In this document: piece by piece, positions 1-10,872 of the stretch
Numbering within the stretch: position 1 is the stretch's first letter
Layout of the letters: every line of letters starts with the position of its first letter
Source: Cyclaneusma minus
Lineage: Eukaryota > Ascomycota > Leotiomycetes > Marthamycetales > Marthamycetaceae
NCBI GenBank assembly: GCA_037179335.1
Contig: JAKZHN010000001.1
Coordinates: 1,178,001 to 1,242,000 of the forward strand
Direction: 5' to 3'
DNA length: 64,000 bases
The notes under the pieces: model-generated
Told to the model about the DNA's origin: nothing
The model's database searches: none
What the model saw: the letters and a program-made list of their open reading frames with translations, nothing else
Made by a program: the position numbers and the translations under genes

Positions 1-201
1 TGGTGATGTTAAGGGGCTGATGAGGAGTGGTGTCCTTTGTCAAGAGTGGAGACGGGCTTTGAGGCACTCTGATAAAGAGAGCTTGGACATTCGGAGCGTA
101 TTGAGATATTCTATCTCTGACTGAAAGACTTCGATATAAGATCCACAACTCCAGACTTGAGCTACTCCAGAACAGAACATCAGAAAGTCGGACACGACAT
201 C

Positions 202-2109
202 ATGTCGAGCTCAACTTCACCTACGTCGCCTACAAAGACAGCATTCGATTTAGTTTCCAAGCTAGCGAACAATGTCGAGGCCACGTTGGGCGCGAGAGAC
301 GAAAAGCCTGGTGGCTTCTATCTGCCCAACGAGCTTTGGGAAATCGTCGCAGGGAACCTTGACCTCGAGACCCTCCTGAACTTCCGTCTGGATTCCAAGT
401 TATACGACGCTCTCTTCAGATCCCATTTGCATCGCAATGTCAAGCTGATGGTATGCCGCGAAAGCTACGACAGGTTTAGGGCCATAGCTGCAGACCCGGA
501 ATTTGCAACTAATGTCAGAAACCTTCAGATCTATGATACCACGTGGCACGAAACCGATCGCTGGGTGAAGGATGAGCCTCTACCGTCAGATAATTCCGAG
601 CTGCCATTGGCTATGCGGAGAGACCGCTTCCACGACCAGACTTACCCCCCCAAAGACATGACGCCGGAGCAAGGGGAACAACAATGGATAGCATGGCTTG
701 AGCATCTCAGACAATGGCATGAAATGCTGCGAGTAGCCGAGGATATTTCCTTATATCAACTGATCACACCAAGCAGATTCCCCAAGTTGGCATCGATCGA
801 GTTTCTGGATATCATGGGAGCTGACTGGGAAGGGAGCCCTCGATATAAACTCTGGAATCGGATTCTGGACAGGATCGGGCAACGCCCCTCGCGCGGTAAT
901 ACGCAAAATGCTGTGTACTGGTCTAATGGACGGTTGATTTCCACGGCCCTGCTCGCGCTTGGCGGAACGAAGTCACGTATTCGTCATTTGAATATCCGTG
1001 AATTTTGTCCGGTGACCGTGGTCTGTTACCCGCAAGGCGTAGTGCGGGGGATGAAGCAGGCTATTGAGCATCTCGAAACGCTGAACATCTCATGGCAAAC
1101 CGAGTTTACTATTGATAAACCGTGGGATTGGGCAAGCCGCCCCGGTGCTCTTCTAGGATATTATGAGTCAAGGGATCAGTGGGATACGATCTTCGAACAG
1201 TCAGCCAAGAACCACGACATCGCAAAATGGTTAGGATATGCAAAGAATTTGCGGGAAATGCACATGCAATTTGAGTTCGATGAGTTCAAACCTGCCGCAG
1301 CAGACGAGGTCGAGGAACTGAGCACGTTTGTTGGGAATCAACACTGGCCAAGACTCGAGGTAGTCAGTTTCAAGAATCTGAGATTCATTGAAGACGAGCT
1401 ACTGGATTTTGTTATGCGCCACAAAGCCACGTTAAAATCTTTAACGCTCGAGGATATTAAAATGCTCGGAGGATCCTGGTCGTCCTTTTTTCAGTCCCTT
1501 CGGGAAGCGGTTGCGGACGGGTCTCTAGTACTTGAACACCTCAGCCTGTATCATGAGTTTATATCTTACGACGACGTTTGGCATTCAATGGGTTTGACCC
1601 CGTATGGTATGGAGCCCGCGGACTCTCTAAAAAGGTTTAGTCGGAACGACTCCGAGGACGAGAAGAAACCGGGCCCCAAGAGAAGTACACCGCTTGGTGA
1701 AACAGTCGTAAAATACGTACTGGGAGAGATCTCTACATACGACTGGGATGATTATGACCATAACGGCGAATTGACAACCGCCGCAAAGATTCGAGGTCTT
1801 TCGGATGACGAGAAGAGAAATACTATAAGGCGGGATGCCATCAAAGAAACCGCAAGATGGGATTATAGCCAAGACGACTGCAAAAAGATTGCCAACAAGT
1901 TAATGAGAGACTGTCATTGGGATGATGTGGTTGCCATGTAAGTCGCTTACCACAACATCTATATCCCACTCCCGTTATATGCCCACATATACTGATTCCC
2001 ACCTAGGTTGGATGGTAGTGAAGATTCGTCGGGGATAGTGAGAACTTTTCGATGGGAAGCAGAAAAAGTTGCGGAGAAGTTGGGTATCAAGAAAACTAAG
2101 GAAAAATGA
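202..2109 (+). CDS. F-box-like hypothetical protein
   Basis: Two exons, 202-1937 and 2007-2109, give a 612-residue protein. The intron (1938-2006) starts GTAAGT, has a CTGAT-type branch and ends CTAG; without it the frame stops at once. The reading frame is open upstream of 202, but 157 is a TTG, so the ATG at 202 (MSSSTSPTSPT) is the likely start. Near residues 40-70 the segment LPNELWEIVAGNLDLETLLN resembles an F-box (leucine/proline-rich, followed by a conserved-looking arginine/leucine helix). The rest is alternating hydrophobic and charged, with several LRxLxI-like stretches that could be degenerate leucine-rich repeats. F-box proteins recruit substrates to SCF ubiquitin ligases; that role is inferred from the N-terminus only. 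The C-terminal exon adds a basic tail. The family is not recognised beyond this. Confidence 0.8.
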
Positions 2110-2954
2110 AGGCATTGCCTAGGGGGTTGTTCTCCAGGGAAGGCCAATGGATGGGGTAGGCCTATTGGTTTGTGGAGCCGAGTTAGGAGTACCGAGTATA
2201 AATGGCTTTATTCGGACCGAAGATCTGTTACAAATACCCCAGCCCGACCCAACTGTCTGCCATGCACCCGGTACCTATGCCATGAGCTGAATGCAAGCCG
2301 GTAGGGACTCTTACCAGAATCCGAGGATTTACGGAGAGCATTGGGACCACCAGTAGGCAGCCTCCACGAGAAGAGTCTCTTCAAGGGTACCGTTTTATCA
2401 CATACTACACAAGCTATGCCCACTTGTTTGACTCAAGTCAATTATACAAGTTTCTCATATGAACAAATAGCATTTTGATTTCCATAACCACCTCCACACT
2501 ATGTACACCACAACGCCATCATCCAAACGAGTGACCATCTCATCGTATGCATCATAGCTTGAAAGAACAAGGACTCAAACTCCTTCGCTGATGAGTGAAC
2601 AACCGGCAAGAAAATGCCAGGCTTTTCCAGCCAACAGGAGACAAAAAACCATACGGCAGAGGGGGAATCATGCAGCAAACGCTAACGTGCAAAAAACAAT
2701 GCTCGCTTGCAATGCAAAATGATGTATGTGCGTGCCCAGGAATGTAGAAGTCCATCCGGCAAAGAAATGTCAAGGTATCCATCATTCCTCGTATGAATAT
2801 CCGCATTCCAGCCATGTAGATCGGTTCCGTGAGACCCGCCATATCAACAACAAGTCTCCCTCTCCGGAAACTCCTCAAAAATTAAGTATCAACGAGAAGA
2901 AGGCATCGAAAATCTCGCCACATCACGAAAGTCGGGGCAGGATGAAGTGGTGCC
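2110..2954. other. convergent intergenic region
   Basis: This stretch lies between the 3' ends of the F-box-like gene (+) and the coiled-coil membrane gene (-). Short open frames exist on both strands but none has family resemblance or splice support. It presumably holds both 3' UTRs and terminators. I see no RNA gene or repeat. Confidence 0.5.
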
Positions 2955-5459
2955 TCACTGCACCCAACCCAACCCCTGCAACAATGCCCTCGCATCGCCC
3001 GTCTCCATTCCACTGACTCCAAACTGCCTAAGCAGGCTCGACCTCCTCAACCTCTGCAGACCAACTGCAATTTTCCAACTCTCCTCATGGCTAATCACAA
3101 ACAAATACTTCTTCCCCTGCTGGTCTCTGAAGCTCGCTCTCAATAAATGCAATCCGGACTTCCCCTCTCTCTTCCTCCCTTTCGCATTACCCCGTCTGCC
3201 ATACTCGCTCGCCGCATACGAACTTGCGTAGCTTGACAAATCATCATCGTCATCAGCGTCATCAAACAATCGGTGTCCATTATGTTTACAGTTGTTCTGG
3301 CAGGAGTTCAAAAGCTCCACCAGCAGGGCATCTGCTTCCGCGCCCTCGAAGGCCTTTGAGCGATCTCGTTCGTTCTTCCAAAACTTGCGAAGGTTCGATG
3401 CAGGCGGTGGAGCAGTTGCGGAAGCAGCGGCAAAAGCGAAAGCAGATGACGCAGAAGGGCACCAGACTTCGACTTGACTCATGGTCCAGGCTTTGGCGTC
3501 CCATTCACGCTGGGGCACTCGTCGCACGTCATCGTCGATGAAGAAACCTTCGGTGGTGATGCGCAGGATCAGGCCGTCTGTAACCTGCCCGACGCCTGAA
3601 AGGAGTTGGGTGGTTGGAGTCTTGGCGGAGGAGTTGTTGAAGAGGTAGACGCCTTTGATCACAATTTTGTCGGGGTCTTTGGTGGAGTAGCGACCGCACG
3701 TGGATCCGGCAGGGGTGGTGCGGTAGGTGGATTGTGAGGGGGCGTATGAGGATTCCGAGAAGAACGAGGAGCCGGATCGACGGCGCTGTGGGGTTTTCGG
3801 CTTGTCGTAAGGTCGGGAAGAGTGCGATTGGTCGTCTACGTCGCGATTGGATCTCGTAGCAGTCGGTGGGGGAGGACGTTTCGTTGGCGATGGTGTCCTC
3901 GAGCTGGTCGATCTCGGGGTCGCTGCTAGTTTTGGAGCTGCGGGTTTGGGAGTCGATGGTTTGGGAGTGGCAGCTTTTGGAGGAGCTGGATTGGGAGTCG
4001 CAGGTTCTGGAGTTGCTGGTTTAGGGGTCGCTGCTGCAGGGTAGCCATTGGGCCAGGGGTTAGTCTTCTCGCCAACTGAAGAATACGCATAGGTGGATTT
4101 TCGCTGGGCTTCTGTGTCTTTCGTAGGAGACACTTTGGTCTTTTCGCCAACAGAAGAGTGGGCATAGGTGGACTTTGGTCGAGTTTCAGCCTCTTTCAGA
4201 GGGGCGACTCTAGTCTTTTCACCAACTGAAGCAAACGCATAGGTGGTTTTCGGCCGTGCTTCTGCTTGAGCTTTTGCCTGAGCTTCTGCCTCTGCTTTCG
4301 CTTTGGCTTCTGCCTCGGCTTTGGCTTTGGCTTCTGCCTCAGCCCTCACTTTGGCTTCAGCTTCAGCTTTCGCTTTAGCTACTGCCTCCGCAATAGCTTT
4401 AGCTTGAGCCTCTGCTTGGGCTTTCGCCTCAGCTTGTGCTTTGGCTTCTTTTGCGGCTCTCGCAGCAGCAGCGGCCTTCTTGAATTCTTCAACGCGAGAC
4501 TTACGAGCCTCCTCCTCCTTTCTTGCCTTCTCGCGCTTTTCGCGAGCTTCTCTTTCCCTAGCTTCTTTCTCGCGGTATTCTTTCAGTTTCCGCTCGATCT
4601 CGTCCCTTCGTTTCTGTTCCGCCTCCTTTGCCTTCTGTTCTGCTTCTCTGGCCTTGCGTTCCGCTTCCCTGGCCTCCTCCTCCTCTTTCTTCTTCTTCGC
4701 GTCTTCACGAGCCTTCTCCCGAGCCTTCTCCCATGAACTTGGTTCTCTTGGCCTTTGTGGTTCTGGGTTTGGTCTTGGTGCAGCTTGCGGTTTCGGTGGA
4801 GCCTGCGGTTTCGGTGCAGCTTGCGGCCGTGGGGCGGGTTCGGGTTCTGGTTCTGGTGCTGGCTCTGGCTCTGGCCTCGAGCTGGCGGGCTCTGGCGGTG
4901 GATCTGCAGGACGCTGGTTCCACGCTCCTTGTGGTCGTCCCCCTGCGCCAGGCATAGGCCCTGAGTTGGGCGGTGGTGCGGATCCCCCTGGCGCATGACC
5001 ATTGGGAGGTGGAGCTTGAGCACCAGGTGTGTAACCGGGATATGATCCACTTGCTGAGCCTCCGCCGGGCATTCCGCCAGGCATGCCTCCTCCTCCTGGG
5101 CTAGCACCTCCGGATGAAGGCGCAGGTCCATTCTGTGCCCTTCCAAGTGTCCACGCGCCCAAGGCGATGCCTACGACCAATATGACCGTCGTCGAACCGC
5201 CAGAATATCGAAGGCTCGCCCACCAGGATTGTACGGCGGGTGCCAGCATCGATCCTATCACGCCGAGGATCATGGCCGAAGCGAAACCAGCTATGAAGCT
5301 GTTCATGTTGGGCTGCAAAGAGGGCAGGTACAGAAAACCGGAGCCGGCAGAGTGCGGAGGAATGATGAAAATATCGTAGTTCCCCGGCGGCAGGCCGCTG
5401 CCGCTTGTTGTTTTCGGATTCTCGCCATGAGGCGGCGGCGGCGGGGGCGGGCCGCTCAT
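2955..5459 (-). CDS. proline-rich, coiled-coil membrane protein
   Basis: A single open frame from ATG at 5459 to the stop at 2955 gives 834 residues. Order of parts: a poly-proline N-terminus (residues 4-10); two hydrophobic segments (about 54-76 and 90-106) that look like membrane helices; a Pro/Gly-rich linker; a long Lys/Glu/Arg coiled coil that grades into Ala-Lys-Ala-Glu repeats (about 240-405); three ~25-residue repeats containing the motif YAxxSVGEKT (about 405-480); a TP/AP-rich linker; and a C-terminal globular region (about 620-834) that ends in an amphipathic helix, perhaps PH-like (inference). The low-complexity repeats explain the many spurious open frames on the opposite strand. 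I do not recognise the family. It could link a membrane to cytoskeleton or another scaffold, but no function is shown. Start choice is firm: the ATG directly precedes the proline run. Confidence 0.8.
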   Translation of the reverse strand: MSGPPPPPPPHGENPKTTSGSGLPPGNYDIFIIPPHSAGSGFLYLPSLQPNMNSFIAGFASAMILGVIGSMLAPAVQSWWASLRYSGGSTTVILVVGIALGAWTLGRAQNGPAPSSGGASPGGGGMPGGMPGGGSASGSYPGYTPGAQAPPPNGHAPGGSAPPPNSGPMPGAGGRPQGAWNQRPADPPPEPASSRPEPEPAPEPEPEPAPRPQAAPKPQAPPKPQAAPRPNPEPQRPREPSSWEKAREKAREDAKKKKEEEEAREAERKAREAEQKAKEAEQKRRDEIERKLKEYREKEAREREAREKREKARKEEEARKSRVEEFKKAAAAARAAKEAKAQAEAKAQAEAQAKAIAEAVAKAKAEAEAKVRAEAEAKAKAEAEAKAKAEAEAQAKAQAEARPKTTYAFASVGEKTRVAPLKEAETRPKSTYAHSSVGEKTKVSPTKDTEAQRKSTYAYSSVGEKTNPWPNGYPAAATPKPATPEPATPNPAPPKAATPKPSTPKPAAPKLAATPRSTSSRTPSPTKRPPPPTATRSNRDVDDQSHSSRPYDKPKTPQRRRSGSSFFSESSYAPSQSTYRTTPAGSTCGRYSTKDPDKIVIKGVYLFNNSSAKTPTTQLLSGVGQVTDGLILRITTEGFFIDDDVRRVPQREWDAKAWTMSQVEVWCPSASSAFAFAAASATAPPPASNLRKFWKNERDRSKAFEGAEADALLVELLNSCQNNCKHNGHRLFDDADDDDDLSSYASSYAASEYGRRGNAKGRKREGKSGLHLLRASFRDQQGKKYLFVISHEESWKIAVGLQRLRRSSLLRQFGVSGMETGDARALLQGLGWVQ

Positions 5460-7090
5460 GTTTCAGTGCTTTCAGCTTTTGACTTTGTCCAAGCTTCCCC
5501 CGGCAACAGGGCGGTGTTGTCTCGTACGCTAGAGGGAATTCGATCTGGCGATGCAGCTGGCTCACGGCAGCATTATTGTGATGTGTTCGAGGAAAGATTC
5601 GGTGGATCCGGGCACACAGAAATCTGCAGAGTGACCATGGTCAGCACATCAGGCCATTGTTCGATGATTGTGCAGAGCAAACGGGGAAGTCAACAAACCT
5701 TCCGGAAGTCAATTGCGTGAACCTTATGGCCGGCTTCCGCTGGCGTAATTGGCGGATATCGCAGAAAGTCAAGGCTTTCGATGCAGGTGCCAGACTCGAG
5801 CTGCTTGATTAATTAGGCACAAAGCAACGTTGCGGATGGACGAGTATTCCCAGAGTGCGTCTTCGAGGGACCTTCAATGAAGTCTTGGTTGCGCTGGAGT
5901 AAATAGTTGGGACCCGCTTGCAGATCCGCCTGAGGCCGTCTTTGGGCCAAAGCGCTAGGCGATTGTCTTGAGTAAGTACATAACAACCTCGAGGCTATCC
6001 GATATCGACTTTGACTTCGCGGCAGCGGGACGTACCTGTGAGCTTGGATGCTTTCGTAGGTTCGACTCGGGGACGGTATGTTCTGGATGATATTTATATT
6101 GCTTCACCCACGCGCCCCTCGTGGCCGTTGTGACCACTCACCGACGGCGCTCCACACGGCTCTGGACGACAATTCGCTGGCACGTCGTTTATCAACAACA
6201 CGACTCCTCATCTGTGCATCCTGAGCAGCGTGTCATCACCGCCCAATCGCCGGCCCCAGCGGCCCCGTCTCCCGATCTCCACCCCGTGGCTCGAGAGCAA
6301 CAGTGCCCGTTGATTACAAAGTCCGAAAGCGGCCAAATTGTCGGCCTCGACCTGTCAACGTTGCATTTGAGTGTGGCGCAAACGATTGAACATCACGGCG
6401 CAACAACTTCTTCATGGCTAATTCCTCGATGATTAGGAAACCCCACCCTCTTCTGTTTCTTGGCGAATGGCATTTCAATATTGTTCTGTCACCATCCACC
6501 CTCCAAGTTTCCAAAACACCATTCCCTGCCTCAACGACGCCCCAACGGCTCGGACCGCCTCCAGACACGCCGGCGATTGTCTATCGAACACGGTCCAACC
6601 CGAAGCCATCACAAATCCCCCACGCGCCAAGCTCTCGTCGTCCTGGCAACGCCGGGATGACGTATCGCGTTTGCGGGGCGCTGCTTTGAAGTCAAGTGTT
6701 CAATGTTTGGCCTCGAATGCGAGCTTATGTTTGGTCCTAGCCTCCAGAGATCACGGATCGGAGAACTTTACCAGATGTTTCCTCAAAAGAGATATCTCAG
6801 GCCTCTTTAAACGCGAAACAAGTCTCGAGATTCCTATGTGACGATGTCTCAGTGTCTCAGCAAGTTTGCATGCAAATTACCCCTTTCTGCAAGCGCCCGC
6901 AAGCACTCTTGACACCTTTGTACCTGAATCGGTGACAGCCACGAGTCCTTCAGACTTGAGAGGTCTCAGAACTCTTTGCGCTGAAACGTGGTTCCTCGAT
7001 TTAGGAGCAGATACATGGAGTAGCGCTACAAGACCCCTGCTGTCCGTTGTCCTAGACCACTGACCAGTCATTCTGGTTGATCAAGTTGAT
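5460..7090. other. 1.6-kb gene-free region
   Basis: The part next to 5460 is the 5' flank of the coiled-coil membrane gene, and the far part is the 3' flank of the AAA-ATPase relic. Small open frames on both strands (for example 6314-6568 on minus, 6467-6841 on plus) show neither family resemblance nor splice signals. GC content is similar to the neighbouring genes, so this is not part of the AT-rich block. I see no RNA gene. Confidence 0.5.
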
Positions 7091-7960
7091 CTAGTCTGCT
7101 CGTTTCTGCGCCCGCGATAGTTCATTCACACGGCCGTGTGCATCATTCCGGTTCGCCGACTTGTAAGCCAAGTCTTCGTCATTCATGCCTTCATGGGTTG
7201 CAGTGATGTAGTCCTTGAACGCCCTTGACATAGTCACGACTTGAGCGAGATGCTTCTCTTTGATCTCGGGAATGGACTCTTCCGCTGAAGCACCCCTCTA
7301 TTTAGCCTTGCTGGCGTCGAAAACAGCGAGAGCGACTGCTGTTCGAAATGCTGTATTATACGCATCAGCTTTGGATCACGTGGTCTCGGGGGTATTCTCA
7401 AGTGTAAAATACCGTTCGTAGCAAATGGATACATGGTTATGAGACTTGAAGGCTTCATCAAATTGGCCTACGCGGTTGGTCAAGAACAGAATGCCTTGGA
7501 AGTAGTCCAAGGCGCGTAAGAAGACTGCAGTAGTGTTAGTGGTCTATTACTTCAAAATTCCAGAAAGAACTCCGCCACAGATTCTAGAATGAAGTTAGTA
7601 CTCTTCTCTGCTTCCTCCAGCTGCGGTACATACCTGCTGTAAGCGTTTTTCCAGTTCCAGGCGGCCCATGCAAAAGAAAAATCTGGCCTTTTCCTTTCCC
7701 TTGAATGGGGTCGGCGCTGAAAAGCCCTACTTGGCTGCTGTTGTCTGCGTAAGTCTGAACGAGCGCTTTGATGGTCTCTTTGTTTTCTTCTGGCCTCATT
7801 ACCAGCCGATCAGTTGCACCTTTGCTGACAGCGGGCGGCGTCAAGCCGTCGACGTCCAGGATATCTGAACTCGAAGTCAAAATCGCAAACTCGTCATATT
7901 GTCGACTGAATTAGACTTACCATATACTCGATCGAATTACCAAGTCACTGAGAACCAAAC
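7091..7960 (-). pseudogene. broken AAA-ATPase relic
   Basis: On the minus strand several pieces of the C-terminal half of a fungal AAA-ATPase can be read. First comes a GATDRLVMxPEENKETIKALV segment, then GKGKGQIFLLHGPPGTGKTLTA with an intact Walker A (about 7640-7700). An intron at that point rejoins to ESVAEF, the usual continuation in this family. The segment that should carry Walker B and the following ~60 residues is absent. Reading resumes after an acceptor (branch ACTAAC, CTGCAG) with FLRALDYFQGILFLTNRVGQ, which corresponds to the FLTTNRV sensor region but lacks one threonine. Downstream there are two in-frame stops before a C-terminal remnant ending at 7091. A further 5' exon edge is visible at 7915-7920 (GTAAGT on minus). 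The internal deletion and stops mean it is not functional. Related intact proteins carry a DUF7025-type N-terminal half, which is not present here. Confidence 0.75.
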
Positions 7961-8268
7961 GAAAATGTATGTGTGTTCGTTCCTAGGTACTAAATCAAGA
8001 TGCTCCGTAGAACAATGGGCCGAGTTCAGGCGTAGGTGATGATTCTCATCGCCCCGCAATGCAGCGACCCCCACCCCCGGATCTCCAGGTCTGTAGCTCT
8101 CCGATTGGGCAGCCTTAGCGCGGGGTCCTCCATCAAGCTTCAGCTCGTTCTCTTAATTAGGCTGCAGCCTCGTAGACAAGAGCTCGCGGGTATGTTACAC
8201 TTTAGAGTAACCGACAACTTCCGCTGAATTGAGAGACTCGCAAAGTCTCGCCAGCTACAAAAGTACCT
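7961..8268. promoter_or_regulatory. 5' region of the aminotransferase gene
   Basis: A short spacer between the 5' side of the AAA-ATPase relic and the ATG of the branched-chain aminotransferase. It must contain the aminotransferase promoter and 5' UTR. I see no clear TATA box, and no match I would trust to a leucine-pathway operator. Confidence 0.35.
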
Positions 8269-9772
8269 ATGCTCCTTCCCAGACTAAATCCTCTCCGAAC
8301 CACGGGAACTTCACTACTAAAACCTGCCACGAATTTCTTCTCACCCAATACCCAATTCCTTCGAACAATTCCTCGTCAAAGTTTCACCACTTCCACTCTC
8401 AACATGACTCACGATCCCGCCATTGAAGCAAACGGCCTCATGAAGGACTCAATCAAGGCTGAGATGGCTTCCAATTCGCAACTTGCGCCTCTGGATGCCG
8501 ACAAGCTCACCTACTCCATCAATCCCAATCCGCTCCCGGTTCCGTCCCTCTCCGATCCCGCTACCAAGCATGGAAGTAGGTTCACCCGACACCACTGTTC
8601 TCAGCGTCACATGACTCAAGGACACATATCCAAGCCTTATTACATTACCATTAACTTCACATTATCATTTTGAAACACCTGCTAAACTATTCCCAGCTCT
8701 CACAACTTCCCACATGATCACCTGCGAGTGGTCTTCTACTGACGGCTGGGGAACTCCCCACCTCATCCCCTACGGCAATCTTGCCCTCCCACCCACTGCT
8801 TCCGTCCTCCACTATGCCACCGAATGTTTTGAAGGCATGAAAGTCTACCGCGGCACCGACTCCAAACTCCGTCTCTTCCGACCCTCTCTTAACACAAACC
8901 GCATGCTCTCCTCGGCCGCCCGGATTTCCCTTCCCACCTTCGATCCCTCTGCCCTTGAATCCCTGATCAAGTCCTTCGTCGCCGTCGATGCTCCCCGCCA
9001 TCTCCCCTCTGACCGCCGCGGCGAATTTCTCTACCTTCGTCCCACCCTGATTGGCACAATGGCCTCCCTCGACGTCCAAATCCCCACCAAAGCCCTGCTC
9101 TTCGTCATCGCCACCTACTTCGCGCCCGTATCCGACGACATGCCGTCCGGTCTCAAACTCCTTGCTTCTTCCGACGATACGATCCGCGCCTGGCCCGGCG
9201 GTTTCGGCTATGCCAAAATCGGCGCCAACTACGGTCCTGCACTCGCAGCCCAAAAGGCGGCAAAGGCAAAAGGCTTTTCGCAGATTTTGTGGCTGTTTGG
9301 GAAGGAGGGAAGGGTCACCGAGGCGGGCGCGAGTAACTTTTTCGTTGTGTGGAAGAACGAAAAGGGGGAGACGGAGATGGTGACAGCGCCGCTGGGAGAA
9401 CGCATTATTCTGGATGGTGTGACGAGGCGCAGTATTTTGCAGATTGTGGGCGAAAGAATGGCGGATAAGGGATGGGATGAGGAAGGAAAACTAGATGGCG
9501 TGAAAATTGTGGAGAGGGATTTCACGATGGATGAAATTGTGAAGGCGGCTGATGAGGGACGGCTAGTGGAGGCGTTTGCGGTAGGCACGGCTTATTTTGT
9601 TACAGGCGTCGAAGAGATTGAGTACAAGGGCAGATCGGTGAAGATCCCGACGGCTGAGGGGACAATTGGTAGCTATGCGGCAAGGTTGAAGGGATGGATG
9701 AAGAAGATCATCTATGGCCCGGATGAGCATGAGTGGGGTGTGGTTGTGCAAGAGAAGGATTTGGTGAAATAG
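8269..9772 (+). CDS. BAT1: branched-chain amino-acid aminotransferase, mitochondrial
   Basis: Exons 8269-8575 and 8697-9772 encode 460 residues. The intron (GTAGGT, branch CTAAAC, CCCAG) joins KHG to TLTTSHMI, as in the family. The enzyme interconverts leucine, isoleucine and valine with their 2-oxo acids using pyridoxal phosphate and glutamate. Class IV aminotransferase hallmarks are visible: a WGTPHLIPYGNLALPP start, HYATECFEGMK, the PLP lysine region YAKIGANYGP, and GRVTEAGASNFFVV. The first ~45 residues are rich in Arg, Ser and Thr without acidic residues, which fits a mitochondrial presequence. A second in-frame ATG at 8404 (MTHDPAIEANG) could give a cytosolic form. Length is normal for fungal BCATs plus presequence. 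It stands alone, with no pathway genes beside it. Some fungal paralogues serve secondary metabolism, but nothing nearby suggests that here. Confidence 0.93.
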
Positions 9773-10872
9773 AGGGGATTGGGAGGGAGAACGGGACCCG
9801 GACGAGAAGCCTTATGACTTCGGCAGGTCTCAGGTTTGCACACACACTGCGAAGCTCCCGATGAGGGACGTCTGGGGATAGATTCAAACGCGAGTCATTT
9901 CTAAGCGCGCAAGCTTAAGCTTGAGAGCATTTCAAAGGCCATTGCTCATAGACTTGCGTGGCTTTGCAGATTACAGATCAGAGGGAAGAGAGAACAATAA
10001 ACATAGAATAGCGATTTACCATGATTCCACCTCATTTTGATTCAACCAATAATCATCATTGAATTTGAAATGACCAACTTGAAAAAAAGACGTCAAAGGC
10101 CAAAAGAACAGCAGTCGGCAAGTCTCCAAGGGCAAAGTAGCGGGCAGCGCACTCCCTTTTCGCCATCCCTTTTGTCGCACATCGACAAGTTCACCTCCTC
10201 TCTCCCGGACGCGCCGAACGCGGAATCGGTAGTCCCTTAGTAAGTTTTGTAGCGCATCGACAGATTCACCGGTCATTTTTGAAAACGCCCTTTCATCACC
10301 CATAAATAACGTAATTCAATAGAGCTGGAAATTCTACACATATTGATGTATAACACGCCCTGATTCAGACATCGGCAGCTTGTACAAAGCTTTTTAAAAT
10401 ATCGCACTAGTTGCACCTTTTTATAGTAGTGCGCTTAGGAGTCAAGAGCGAGTGTGAAACGACTGGACAGTGGACACTAGTGAGTCGACAGGACACCGAC
10501 CGATTCGGCAGAACCCTGCTGAACTTGACAGTGAACTCTCTTCTTCTCATGACATGCAGTACTACCAACAAAAGCTTTGAAAGGATCAGGTACACCTAGG
10601 TAGTCATTGAACTTTTACTCCGATGTTTCTTTTGAATCTGATGATAAAACCCCAGTCTCCTCTTCCAAATAGCCATCTCCTCAGACCTCGACCCATGTAC
10701 TGGTGTGGCACAAGCACAAGGGCCAGGACAGAAGACGTGTAAAAGAACCATGGAGATAGAAGCTCTCTCTCTCTCTCTCTCAACGCAATGTATAAATCTC
10801 TAGCTGACCAATAAGTGAGACATAGAGCTAGCCCACTTATTCATCATACAGGTCTTGGGAACAACTGTAAGC
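9773..10872. other. intergenic region with a CT microsatellite
   Basis: This 1.1-kb convergent spacer contains the 3' flanks of the aminotransferase (+) and the coiled-coil protein gene (-). A (CT)n tract of 19 nt lies at 10763-10781. A 95-codon open frame on minus (10016-10303, ATG start) is the only one that reads at all like protein, but it lacks homology and splice support, so I do not call it a gene. Confidence 0.5.
10763..10781. repeat. (CT)n microsatellite
   Basis: A perfect dinucleotide run of 19 nt in the 3' flank of the coiled-coil protein gene. Confidence 0.9.

Noticed and set aside
157..201. N-terminal extension of the F-box-like protein
   Set aside because: The extended frame begins with TTG; the first ATG is at 202.
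4266..4998. Open frames on plus made of Leu/Phe/Ser/Cys repeats
   Set aside because: They are antisense shadows of the Ala/Lys/Glu coil of the minus-strand membrane protein.
10016..10303. 95-codon frame on minus with an ATG start
   Set aside because: No domain, no splice support, and a low-complexity end; could be a 3' UTR frame.
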